Assembly: GCF_014836675.1 (NCBI RefSeq)
Contig: NZ_JACSQK010000006.1
Span: 145,114-209,113 of the forward strand
DNA: 64,000 bases
DNA from: Comamonas avium
Lineage (GTDB): Bacteria; Pseudomonadota; Gammaproteobacteria; Burkholderiales; Burkholderiaceae_C
Direction of reading: 5' to 3'
The notes under the pieces were generated by a model that saw only the letters and a program-made list of their open reading frames with translations, did not search any database and was not told where the DNA came from. The position numbers and the translations under genes are program-made. Below, piece by piece: positions 56,308-64,000 of this stretch (position 1 is the first letter of the stretch; each line of letters starts with the position of its first letter).

Positions 56308-56673
56308 TCATCCCAAGGCTGCTTGCCAGACATCTGCTTTGAAACCTACGGTGATACGCCCATCTGCCCATTCCACCACAGGGCGCTTGATGACGCTGCA
56401 ATGGTCTTGCAGTAGCAGGGCGGCGCTGGTCGCATCCGTCACGCTGGCTTGAACGCTGGGATCCAGCTTGCGCCAAGTGGTTCCTTGGCGGTTGGTGAGC
56501 TTGTCCCAGCCTACTGCCTGCAGCCATAGCGCCAGCTTGTCGGCGGGTACGCCTTGCTTTTTGAAGTCGTGAAACTCGTAATCCAAACCTTGCTCGGTAA
56601 GCCAGGTGCGTGCTTTTTTCACAGTGTCACAGTTTGGGATGCCGTAAACACGAATAATCTTGTTGGTACTCAT
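56308..56673 (-). CDS. ArsC/Spx-like thioredoxin-fold protein
   Basis: A 121-residue arsenate reductase-family protein. VYGIPNCDTVKKARTWLTEQG carries the single catalytic-type Cys (NCDTVKKA), followed by DFKKQGVPADKLALW and the conserved IKRPVVEWADGRITVGF. These features are typical of the YffB/Spx subgroup rather than a true arsenate reductase. The role may be thiol redox or transcription control. It is divergent from folC. Confidence 0.9.
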   Translation of the reverse strand: MSTNKIIRVYGIPNCDTVKKARTWLTEQGLDYEFHDFKKQGVPADKLALWLQAVGWDKLTNRQGTTWRKLDPSVQASVTDATSAALLLQDHCSVIKRPVVEWADGRITVGFKADVWQAALG

Positions 56674-56720
56674 GGTGTTGATGGTGATGCATGCGTGGGT
56701 GCGCCACAATCATGCCCTGT

Positions 56721-58046
56721 ATGCACAGTACTTTCTCCACACTTTCTGAATGGCTTGCGCACTGCGAGCAAATTCATCCACAAACCATTGCCATGGGGCT
56801 TGAGCGTGTGCGCGAAGTTGCGCAGCGCATGCAGTTGAAATTCGACTGTCCTGTGATCACCGTGGCAGGCACCAATGGCAAGGGGTCAACCTGTGCCATG
56901 CTGGAGGCCGTGGCCCTGCAATCTGGCTACAAGCCCGGTGTCTATACATCGCCCCATTTGGTGCACTTTGAAGAGCGTTGCCGCATCCATGGCGAGATCG
57001 CCAAGGCCGACGATTTCTTGCCGCACTTTGAAGCGGTCGAAGCTGCTCGCTTGCAAGGTGATGAGGTATTGCTGACGTACTTTGAGTTCACTACGTTGGC
57101 CATCATGCGCATGCTCAGCCTGGCCAAGCTGGATGTTGCCATCTTGGAAGTGGGGCTGGGTGGGCGCTTGGATGCAACCAACATTGTGGATGCAGACTGC
57201 GCCATCATCACCAGCGTAGATATTGATCACGCTGCTATTTTGGGCAATGACCGTGAGACGATTGGCCGTGAGAAGGCCGGCATCATGCGCGCCGGGCGTC
57301 CGGTGGTGGTCAGTGACCCCGTTCCCCCGCAAAGCGTGATTGACCATGCGGCAGAGATTGGTGCGGATTTGCGTTTGTTTGGCCGCGACTTCAACTATGA
57401 CGGGGACAAGCAGCAGTGGGGTTGGGCTGGGCGTGACCGGCGCTATGCAGGTTTGTCTTACCCCGCCTTGCGTGGTGCGAATCAGTTGATGAATGCATCG
57501 GGGGTTTTGGCCGCTTATGAAGCGCTGCGGCCTGTGTTGCCGGTCACAGCGCAAGCGGTGCGCACGGGCTTGGCCATGGTGGAGCTGCCGGGCCGCTTTC
57601 AGATTATTCCAGGGCAGCCAACGCTGGTACTGGATGTGGCACACAACCCGCATTCGGTGGCCGCTCTGACCGCCAATCTGGATGCCATGGGTTACTACCC
57701 CACAACACATGCAGTCTTTGGAGCCATGGCGGACAAAGACTTGGCACCGATGCTGATGAAAGTCGGGGTCTTGATTGACCGCTGGTATTTCACCGATCTG
57801 CCGACGGAGCGTGCAGAGACTGCTGCCAATTTGCAGCAAAAAATGAACGCACTGCAAGTGGTGGCTGGCGGTACGCGCCGGGAAGTGCCCATCAGCTTGC
57901 ATGCCAATCCGCAAGCCGCTTTGGATGCTGCCGTACGCGCAGCAGACCCGGCTGATAGAATCGTAGTCTTTGGCTCGTTCTATACGGTAGGTGAGGTTTT
58001 GAAAGATGGGCCACCTCGCCTGCACGCCAAACATTTGGGCGAATAA
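56721..58046 (+). CDS. folC: Bifunctional dihydrofolate/folylpolyglutamate synthase FolC
   Basis: A 441-residue Mur-ligase-family enzyme. The P-loop is VAGTNGKGSTCAML, other motifs are FEVG-like LDVAILEVGLGGRLDATN, the ITSVDIDHAAILG segment and the C-terminal LDVAHNPHSVAAL. It adds Glu to folates. The start may be at 56712 (MPC) or 56721; neither has a strong ribosome site. It opens the conserved folC-dedD-cvpA-purF block also found in Enterobacteria. Confidence 0.94.
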   Translation: MHSTFSTLSEWLAHCEQIHPQTIAMGLERVREVAQRMQLKFDCPVITVAGTNGKGSTCAMLEAVALQSGYKPGVYTSPHLVHFEERCRIHGEIAKADDFLPHFEAVEAARLQGDEVLLTYFEFTTLAIMRMLSLAKLDVAILEVGLGGRLDATNIVDADCAIITSVDIDHAAILGNDRETIGREKAGIMRAGRPVVVSDPVPPQSVIDHAAEIGADLRLFGRDFNYDGDKQQWGWAGRDRRYAGLSYPALRGANQLMNASGVLAAYEALRPVLPVTAQAVRTGLAMVELPGRFQIIPGQPTLVLDVAHNPHSVAALTANLDAMGYYPTTHAVFGAMADKDLAPMLMKVGVLIDRWYFTDLPTERAETAANLQQKMNALQVVAGGTRREVPISLHANPQAALDAAVRAADPADRIVVFGSFYTVGEVLKDGPPRLHAKHLGE

Positions 58047-58069
58047 GGTCCGCTACGCGACGCATCTTC

Positions 58070-58921
58070 ATGGCACTTTTCAAATTCCGTTGGCCTGGTC
58101 AGAAAGAGGAGCGCGAGCAAACGCCTGTACGGCGTTCTCGCACTGCGCAGGCAGAGAGCGTAGATGACATGCGCCGCCGTGCGCGCCATCGCCTGATTGG
58201 CGCCGCTGTTCTGGTGGTGTTGGGGGTGATTGGTTTCCCCATCTTGTTCGATACCCAGCCGCGCCCGATTCCGGTCGATGTGCCGATTGAAATCCCGGAT
58301 CGCAATCAGGTGGCTCCTTTGATCGTGTCGGGTGCACAGGCTCAAACGGAACCCAAAGGGTCTGCGCCTGCTTCGGCCTTGCCACCTATTGCAGATGGTG
58401 CGCTGGGTGATGGTGAAGAGCTGGTGGTGAATGAGCCCGCTCCTTTGACGGTGCCTAAGCCGCCAGAGCCGCCCCGCTTGGTGCCTGAGCCTGTACATAC
58501 ACCTGCCGCGGTGCCCAAGCCAGAGCCCAAGCCAGAGCCCAAGCCAGAGCCCAAGCCTGACGTATTGCCTGAGCCCAAGCCTGTGCCTGCCCCCAAGCCG
58601 GTGAGTGAGGCTGAGCGTGCCCGTGCTTTGCTGGAGGGGCGCAGTGTGCCTGCCGCCGCTGCAGCGCCTGCCAAGGTAGAGGCCAGCAAGCAAGGGCGCT
58701 TTATTGTGCAAGTGGGTGCCTTTGCCGATGTGGCCAAAGCGAATGAAGTGCGCAGCAAGCTGGAGCGATCAGGCCTGAAGACGTACACCCAGGCGGTAGA
58801 TACCAAAGACGGCAAGCGCACACGTGTGCGTGTGGGCCCTTACGAGCAGCGTGGTGATGCGGATCAGGCGGCGGCACGCATCAAGGGCCTGGGTCTGCCG
58901 GCATCGGTGCTGACTTTGTAA
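58070..58921 (+). CDS. dedD: SPOR-domain protein DedD-like
   Basis: A 283-residue protein with one membrane span near residues 43-60 (LIGAAVLVVLGVIGFPILF), a long Pro/Glu/Lys-rich periplasmic linker with PEPK repeats, and a C-terminal SPOR domain (QGRFIVQVGAFADVAKANEV to GLPASVLTL). SPOR domains bind denuded glycan at the division septum. The synteny with folC and cvpA-purF supports the dedD name. Confidence 0.9.
   Translation: MALFKFRWPGQKEEREQTPVRRSRTAQAESVDDMRRRARHRLIGAAVLVVLGVIGFPILFDTQPRPIPVDVPIEIPDRNQVAPLIVSGAQAQTEPKGSAPASALPPIADGALGDGEELVVNEPAPLTVPKPPEPPRLVPEPVHTPAAVPKPEPKPEPKPEPKPDVLPEPKPVPAPKPVSEAERARALLEGRSVPAAAAAPAKVEASKQGRFIVQVGAFADVAKANEVRSKLERSGLKTYTQAVDTKDGKRTRVRVGPYEQRGDADQAAARIKGLGLPASVLTL
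58514..58561 (+). repeat. 12-bp tandem repeat in the DedD linker
   Basis: Unit CCCAAGCCAGAG, three perfect copies and one diverged copy, coding for PKPE repeats in the disordered linker. Such a tract can vary in copy number. Confidence 0.85.
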
Positions 58922-58965
58922 GCCTGGCTGACAATAACTTCCTACAAATAGGGCATTGAAAGCAC

Positions 58966-59457
58966 ATGGCTGTTTTGGATGGTGTGTTGCTGGGCATTTT
59001 GGTGGTGTCCTTGCTGCTGGGTGCTTGGCGTGGCCTGATTTTTGAGCTGTTCTCTTTGGTGGGCTGGGTGGCTGGTTTTTTTGTGGCCCGCCTGTTTGCT
59101 GAAGATGTCGCGGCCTTGTTGCCTGTAGATGGCTTTGACGCCACTGTGCAGTACGGCATTGGATTTGTGCTGACCTTTGTGCTGTCCGTTTTTGTATGGG
59201 GACTGCTCAGCGCCTTGGCCAAAAAATTGGTTGAAGCGGCAGGTTTGCGGCCGGTGGACCGTACGCTGGGCGCTGTGTTTGGCCTGTTGCGCGCAGCGGT
59301 TCTGATTTTGGTGCTGGCTGTGGTGGTGGTGTCAACGCCTCTGCATGCGCAAGGTTGGTGGACACAATCCTTGGCAGCACCATGGTTGACAGAGGCGGTG
59401 GCAAGCATCTTGCCCGCCTTGTCCGTGGAATGGGGAAGGCTGTTGCCTTCCGCGTGA
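58966..59457 (+). CDS. cvpA: CvpA family protein
   Basis: A 163-residue membrane protein with four hydrophobic segments. The conserved start MAVLDGVLLGILVVSLLLGAWRGLIFELFSLVGW and the RPVDRTLGAVFGLLRAAV motif are diagnostic. CvpA was found through colicin V production and affects the envelope. It stands 83 nt ahead of purF, as in the canonical operon. Confidence 0.94.
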   Translation: MAVLDGVLLGILVVSLLLGAWRGLIFELFSLVGWVAGFFVARLFAEDVAALLPVDGFDATVQYGIGFVLTFVLSVFVWGLLSALAKKLVEAAGLRPVDRTLGAVFGLLRAAVLILVLAVVVVSTPLHAQGWWTQSLAAPWLTEAVASILPALSVEWGRLLPSA

Positions 59458-59540
59458 GAGAGTAAATGCTGTGCCTGACTTGGGCACGGCTTTCAAGCAA
59501 ATACCGCGGGAGCAATCCCGCAGATTGATGGAACGCGACT

Positions 59541-61049
59541 ATGTGTGGAATCGTCGGGGTGGTCAGTACCACGCCAGTGAATCAACTGATCTATGACGCC
59601 TTGCTGCTGCTTCAGCACCGCGGCCAAGATGCAGCCGGTATCGTCACCCAGCAAGAGCGCAAGTTCTTCATGCACAAAGCCAAGGGCATGGTGAAGGATG
59701 TGTTTCGCACCCGTAATATGCGCGCATTGCCTGGCACGATTGGCTTGGGCCAGGTACGTTACCCCACGGCAGGCAATGCAGAGAGCGAAGAAGAGGCCCA
59801 GCCTTTCTACGTGAACGCACCGTTTGGCATTGTGATGGTGCACAACGGCAACCTGACGAACGCCAAGCAATTGCGCGAAGAGCTGGCCAGCACCGACCAC
59901 CGCCACACCAACACCGAGAGTGACTCTGAGGTGCTGCTCAATGTGCTGGCCCATGAACTGGGTCGCAGCACCAGCGGCGTGCCGCTGACGACGCAAGACG
60001 TGTTCAAGGCTGTGCGTGCGGTACACAAGCGCATCAAGGGCTCTTACGCAGTGATCGCCTTGATTGCGGGTTACGGTTTGCTGGCTTTCCGCGACCCTTA
60101 CGGCATTCGTCCCCTGTGCCTGGGCAAAGGTGCGGATGGCACCTGGGTGCTGGCTTCTGAATCTGTGGCGCTTGAAGGCACTTTGCATACGCTGGAGCGT
60201 GACGTGGCGCCGGGTGAGGCGGTGTTCATCACGACCGATGGACAGGTGCATTCCGAGCAATGTGCAGAAAACAGTGTGCTGAACCCCTGCGTGTTTGAGT
60301 ACGTGTACCTGGCACGACCTGACTCCACCATGGATGGCATTTCGGTCTACCAGGCACGCTTGAACATGGGTGAAACCCTGGCCAAGCGCGTGATCTCCAC
60401 CGTGCCCCCGGCAGAGATCGATGCCATCATTCCCATCCCTGAATCCAGTCGCCCCAGCGCCATGCAGCTGGCGCAGCTGCTGGGTATTCCCTATCGTGAA
60501 GGTTTTGTGAAAAACCGCTACGTGGGTCGCACTTTCATCATGCCGGGCCAAGGGGCGCGCAAAAAGTCCGTGCGCCAAAAGCTCAACGCGATTGGCAGCG
60601 AGTTCAAGGGCCGCAATGTGCTGCTGGTGGATGACTCCATCGTGCGCGGCACTACCTCCAAAGAGATTGTGCAAATGGCACGCGATGCAGGCGCCAACAA
60701 GGTGTATCTGGCATCAGCCGCCCCACCGGTGCGCCATCCCAACGTGTACGGCATTGATATGCCCACCCGCACTGAGCTGGTGGCCCATGGCCGCACCGTG
60801 GAAGAAATTCGCCAGGTCATCGGCTGTGACGCGCTGATCTACCAAGATGTGGATGCCATGAAGCAAGCCGTGGGAAAGATCAATCCGGCAGTCAAGGGCT
60901 TTGAGGCCTCATGCTTTGACGGTATTTATGTCACGGGTGATATCTCTGAGGCCGAAGTGGCTGCGCTGAATGAAGGGCGCAATGCTGGTGCGCAAGAAGA
61001 GTCGCAGGACACTTCCCGCCTGTCGTTGCCCAATGCTCAGGAGCAATAA
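59541..61049 (+). CDS. purF: Amidophosphoribosyltransferase PurF
   Basis: A 502-residue enzyme of purine synthesis. After Met removal, Cys2 (MCGIVGVV) is the N-terminal nucleophile of the glutaminase domain. GLGQVRYPTAG and MVHNGNLTN follow. The phosphoribosyltransferase part has GRNVLLVDDSIVRGTTSKEI, the PRPP loop. It makes phosphoribosylamine from PRPP and glutamine, the first step of the pathway. Confidence 0.97.
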   Translation: MCGIVGVVSTTPVNQLIYDALLLLQHRGQDAAGIVTQQERKFFMHKAKGMVKDVFRTRNMRALPGTIGLGQVRYPTAGNAESEEEAQPFYVNAPFGIVMVHNGNLTNAKQLREELASTDHRHTNTESDSEVLLNVLAHELGRSTSGVPLTTQDVFKAVRAVHKRIKGSYAVIALIAGYGLLAFRDPYGIRPLCLGKGADGTWVLASESVALEGTLHTLERDVAPGEAVFITTDGQVHSEQCAENSVLNPCVFEYVYLARPDSTMDGISVYQARLNMGETLAKRVISTVPPAEIDAIIPIPESSRPSAMQLAQLLGIPYREGFVKNRYVGRTFIMPGQGARKKSVRQKLNAIGSEFKGRNVLLVDDSIVRGTTSKEIVQMARDAGANKVYLASAAPPVRHPNVYGIDMPTRTELVAHGRTVEEIRQVIGCDALIYQDVDAMKQAVGKINPAVKGFEASCFDGIYVTGDISEAEVAALNEGRNAGAQEESQDTSRLSLPNAQEQ

Positions 61050-61092
61050 GCTCTAAGCTCACAACCGGGCGTCATAAGCCCGCAGGCACAAT

Positions 61093-61182
61093 AAAAGGAG
61101 CTGCTAGCGCAGGTGGAATAAGTACTTCAAAGTGGTTTTGCTTTGAATTCCTTGTCTACTCTGCGTGCGTTGCTCCTTTTTT
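61093..61182 (+). other. Nested hairpin with T6 end, upstream of metZ
   Basis: AAAAGGAGC (61093-61101) pairs with GCTCCTTTT (61172-61180), CGCAG (61108-61112) with CTGCG (61161-61165), GGAAT (61115-61119) with ATTCC (61147-61151) and TCAAAG (61127-61132) with CTTTGA (61141-61146). T6 follows. It could be the purF terminator or an attenuator for metZ. Confidence 0.65.
61096..61130 (+). repeat. Intergenic quasi-palindrome, partial copy
   Basis: AGGAGCTGCTAGCGCAGGTG then GAATAAGTACTTC keeps the AGCTGCTAGCGC and AATAAG parts of the family. It forms part of the hairpin above. Confidence 0.4.
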
Positions 61183-61245
61183 CGTGGTGCAACATCGTTG
61201 TTTGCACTCTACCAAGACGCAAAGACATAACAAGGAATAGCCGCC

Positions 61246-62457
61246 GTGACCGATTCAACACTTCCACAAGGCCTGCATCCTGAAACCCTGGCAGTGCGCG
61301 AAGCGTTGCCCCGCAGCCAGTGGGGTGAGCACTGCGAGGCGCTGTACATGACCAGCAGTTTTGTGCAGCCTGACTGTGAAACGTCTGCCCGCCGCTTTGC
61401 AGCGCAGGAAGACGGCTACACCTACAGCCGCACCGGCAACCCCACCGTAACCAGCTTTGAGCGGCGCTTGGCGGCTATGGAAGGCACAGAATGCGCGGTG
61501 GCCACCAGCACGGGGATGTCAGCCATTTTGCTGGTCGCACTGACCATGTTGAAGGCGGGTGATCACGTAATCTGCTCGCTGTCCATGTTTGGCTCCACCA
61601 TCAAGTTGCTGGGCACCGAAATGGCGCGCTTTGGTGTCGAGACCACATTTGTCTCGCAAACCGATATCAGCGAGTGGAAGGCTGCCATCAAGCCCAACAC
61701 GCGGCTGTTCTTTGCGGAAACGCCCACCAACCCTCTGACAGATCTGTGCGATATCGCCGCCTTGGCCGAGCTGGCGCACGCCCATGGAGCCTTGCTGGCG
61801 GTAGACAACAGTTTTGCCACACCTGTGTTGCAGCAGCCAGCCAAACTGGGCGCTGACATTGTTGTGCACTCTGGCACCAAATTTCTGGACGGGCAGGGCC
61901 GCACCATGATTGGCGCTGTATGCGGCTCTATCGCCCTGGTTGATAAGGTGATGGGTACTTTCCTGCGCAGCGGTGGCCTGAATGCGGCGCCTTTCAATGC
62001 CTGGACGGTGATGAAAGGCTTGGAAACCTTGGCCTTGCGCGTTAAAGCGCAAAGCGCAGCAGCGCTGGAGCTGGCTGCATGGCTGGAGGCACACCCTAAA
62101 GTGGCTCGCGTGTACTACCCCGGCCTGAAGAGCCATTCGCAGTACGAGCTGGCAATGCGCCAGCAAAACGGTCTGGGGGGCGGTGTGCTTTCCTTTGACG
62201 TTGTGGGCGATACGCCGGAAAACCTGCGAAAGAATGCCTTTCACGTGGTCGACCATACGCAGGTGTGTAGCATTACGGCTAACTTGGGTGATGTGAAAAC
62301 CACCATCACCCATCCCGCCAGCACCTCGCATGGCCGTCTGACAGAAGCGCAGCGTCAAGCTGCAGGCCTGGGTCAGGGACTTATTCGCATCTCCGTGGGT
62401 TTGGAGCACTTGAACGATATCAAGGTCGATCTTTCCCGCGGACTGGACACACTGTAA
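61246..62457 (+). CDS. metZ: O-succinylhomoserine sulfhydrylase MetZ
   Basis: A 403-residue PLP enzyme of the Cys/Met metabolism class. It starts with GTG after AAGGAATAGCCGCC. The PLP Lys212 is in [49 protein letters not shown] and [13 protein letters not shown] are family motifs. MetZ makes homocysteine directly from O-succinylhomoserine and sulfide. Its stop overlaps the gltX start as TAATG. The purF-metZ adjacency also occurs in pseudomonads. Confidence 0.93.
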   Translation: MTDSTLPQGLHPETLAVREALPRSQWGEHCEALYMTSSFVQPDCETSARRFAAQEDGYTYSRTGNPTVTSFERRLAAMEGTECAVATSTGMSAILLVALTMLKAGDHVICSLSMFGSTIKLLGTEMARFGVETTFVSQTDISEWKAAIKPNTRLFFAETPTNPLTDLCDIAALAELAHAHGALLAVDNSFATPVLQQPAKLGADIVVHSGTKFLDGQGRTMIGAVCGSIALVDKVMGTFLRSGGLNAAPFNAWTVMKGLETLALRVKAQSAAALELAAWLEAHPKVARVYYPGLKSHSQYELAMRQQNGLGGGVLSFDVVGDTPENLRKNAFHVVDHTQVCSITANLGDVKTTITHPASTSHGRLTEAQRQAAGLGQGLIRISVGLEHLNDIKVDLSRGLDTL

Positions 62458-63863
62458 TGACACAAAAAATTCGCACCCGCTTTGCACCTTCGCCCACTGG
62501 TTTTATCCACTTGGGCAATATCCGTTCGGCCCTGTATCCATGGGCTTTTGCGCGCGCCAATGGTGGTGATTTCATCTTGCGTATTGAAGATACCGATGTA
62601 GAGCGCTCGACCCAGGCTTCTGTGGATGTGATCATCGAGGGTATGCAATGGCTGGAGCTGACCCACGACGAGGGTCCGTTCTTTCAAATGCAGCGTATGG
62701 ATCGCTACAAGCAAGTGCTGGCTCAGTTGCAGGCCAAAGGCTATGTCTACCCTTGCTACATGAGCATGCAAGAGCTCGATGCGCTGCGCGAAAAGCAGAT
62801 GGCCAACAAGGAAAAGCCCCGTTACGACGGCACATGGCGCCCTGAAGAAGGAAAGGTGCTGCCTGCCATTCCTGAAGGCGTCAAACCCGTGCTGCGCTTC
62901 AAGACCCCCAAGGACGGCATTGTTGCCTGGGAAGACAAGTGCAAGGGTCGCATCGAGTTTCAGAACTCGGAGCTCGATGACTTGGTGATCGCCCGCCCAG
63001 ACGGCACACCCACCTACAACTTCTGTGTCTGTGTCGACGATATGGACATGACGATCACCCATGTGATTCGCGGTGACGACCATGTGAACAACACGCCTCG
63101 CCAGATTCACATCTTTGAGGCTTTGGGTGCCGCAGTGCCCGTGTTTGCCCACCTGCCCACCGTGCTCAACGAGCAGGGTGAAAAAATGTCCAAGCGCAAT
63201 GGTGCCAAAGCCGTCACCCAGTACCGTGATGAAGGCTACTTGGCCGATGCCATGGTGAACTATCTGGCCCGCTTGGGATGGAGCCACGGTGACGACGAAA
63301 TCTTCTCGCGCCAGCAATTTTTGGAGTGGTTCAATCTGGACCACCTGGGGCGCAGTGCAGGTCAGTTTGATGAAGCCAAGCTGCGCTGGGTGAATGCCCA
63401 GCACTTGAAGGCTATGGACGACGTGGCTTTGGCTGCCAAGGTCAAGCCTTTCCTGATCAAGGCGGGTGTAGCTGAACCCCTGATTGATGCGGATGACCGT
63501 TTTGTGCGCATTTGTGCACTCTTCAAGGACCGCTGCGAAACCCTGGTGGATCTGGCCAACTGGGCCAAGCTGTTCTATGTCGACGGTGTAGACCGTAACG
63601 AGGAAGACTTTGCCAAGCACGTGACCGAAGCTGCCAATCCAGTACTGGATGCATTTGCGGCAGCCATGGAAACTGTGCAGTGGGATAAAGAAGCAATTTC
63701 TGCCGCGATTAAAGAAGTGCTGAAAGCGCAGGGCGTGAAAATGCCCGTCTTGGCCATGCCCGTACGTGTATTGACCGTAGGCACAGCGCATACGCCATCG
63801 GTAGATGCGGTGCTGGAATTACTTGGACGTGAAAAAATTCTTGCGCGTTTGAAAAACCGTTAA
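62457..63863 (+). CDS. gltX: Glutamyl-tRNA synthetase
   Basis: A 468-residue class I synthetase. The HIGH-like motif is FIHLGN in [19 protein letters not shown], the KMSKR motif is [10 protein letters not shown]. The stretch [23 protein letters not shown] is typical. It charges tRNA-Glu. Its ATG uses the last base of the metZ stop, a coupling that is unusual for a synthetase. A tRNA-Ala promoter overlaps the 3' end. Confidence 0.97.
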   Translation: MTQKIRTRFAPSPTGFIHLGNIRSALYPWAFARANGGDFILRIEDTDVERSTQASVDVIIEGMQWLELTHDEGPFFQMQRMDRYKQVLAQLQAKGYVYPCYMSMQELDALREKQMANKEKPRYDGTWRPEEGKVLPAIPEGVKPVLRFKTPKDGIVAWEDKCKGRIEFQNSELDDLVIARPDGTPTYNFCVCVDDMDMTITHVIRGDDHVNNTPRQIHIFEALGAAVPVFAHLPTVLNEQGEKMSKRNGAKAVTQYRDEGYLADAMVNYLARLGWSHGDDEIFSRQQFLEWFNLDHLGRSAGQFDEAKLRWVNAQHLKAMDDVALAAKVKPFLIKAGVAEPLIDADDRFVRICALFKDRCETLVDLANWAKLFYVDGVDRNEEDFAKHVTEAANPVLDAFAAAMETVQWDKEAISAAIKEVLKAQGVKMPVLAMPVRVLTVGTAHTPSVDAVLELLGREKILARLKNR

Positions 63864-63878
63864 AAACCTGTCTATAAT
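63849..63878 (+). promoter_or_regulatory. Sigma-70 promoter for tRNA-Ala
   Basis: TTGAAA (63849-63854) and consensus TATAAT (63873-63878) with an 18-nt spacer. The -35 box lies inside the last codons of gltX. Confidence 0.85.
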
Positions 63879-63924
63879 TCGAGTCTCTGTGCAGCACAAT
63901 AACTAAATTGTTGTGTTGTCAAGT

Positions 63925-64000
<76 letters not shown>

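Noticed and set aside
56886..58034. 382-codon frame antisense to folC
   Set aside because: Same mirror effect; folC motifs are intact on the plus strand.
61050..61245. SAM riboswitch ahead of metZ
   Set aside because: None of the conserved SAM-I or SAM-II core sequences are visible; only generic stems and a T-run.
62373..63791. 472-codon frame antisense to gltX
   Set aside because: gltX has all synthetase motifs; the antisense product has none.

Overview
The window looks like chromosomal DNA from a betaproteobacterium of the order Burkholderiales, most likely a Comamonadaceae member (Comamonas/Delftia/Acidovorax type). This rests on the gene set, the synteny (yciB-bolA-ppiC; folC-dedD-cvpA-purF-metZ), the codon use, and a family of short AT/GC-patterned intergenic quasi-palindromes. 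I see no insertion sequence, prophage, CRISPR array or rRNA. The one tRNA (Ala, GGC anticodon) closes the window. Species assignment is inference.

Region 1 (1-22 kb) is a fatty/organic acid catabolic district. It starts with a truncated APH-type kinase followed by an ACAD11-type acyl-CoA dehydrogenase. A minus-strand block follows (selO-msrB, then yciB-bolA-ppiC). Next come an acyl-CoA ligase, two tandem paralogous ABC substrate-binding proteins, a complete LivHMGF-type transporter, a third binding protein facing the other way, a FadB/FadJ-type bifunctional beta-oxidation enzyme, a thiolase and a long acyl-CoA dehydrogenase. Together these can import, activate and beta-oxidise acyl substrates.

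Region 2 (22.2-30 kb) is the most unusual part: a tight plus-strand run of a sterol-desaturase-family hydroxylase, a membrane fatty-acid desaturase, a fusion of a KAS III domain with a heme-oxygenase-like diiron oxidase (HDO) domain, and a 317-residue protein I do not recognise. A MarR regulator and two MFS exporters follow. I read it as a candidate undescribed lipid- or fatty-acid-derived metabolite pathway with its own regulator and export.

Region 3 (30-34.7 kb) holds unrelated single genes: a small periplasmic protein, bioY, an HSL-family esterase, an RlmI-like methyltransferase and a class I glutamine amidotransferase.

Region 4 (34.8-43.1 kb) is a Kdp potassium system in the unusual order kdpF, extra micro-ORF, kdpA, kdpC, kdpB, kdpD, kdpE. 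A 17-bp perfect inverted repeat lies inside kdpD.

Region 5 (43.4-56.7 kb) contains an OlsF-like two-domain acyltransferase, a degenerate HD-GYP protein behind a retropepsin-like protease, yajQ, murB, a polar amino acid ABC transporter, argG, ppnP, two paralogous envelope proteins and an ArsC/Spx-like reductase.

Region 6 (56.7-64 kb) is the conserved folC-dedD-cvpA-purF-metZ block, then gltX and tRNA-Ala. All function calls come from reading motifs by eye; no database search was run.
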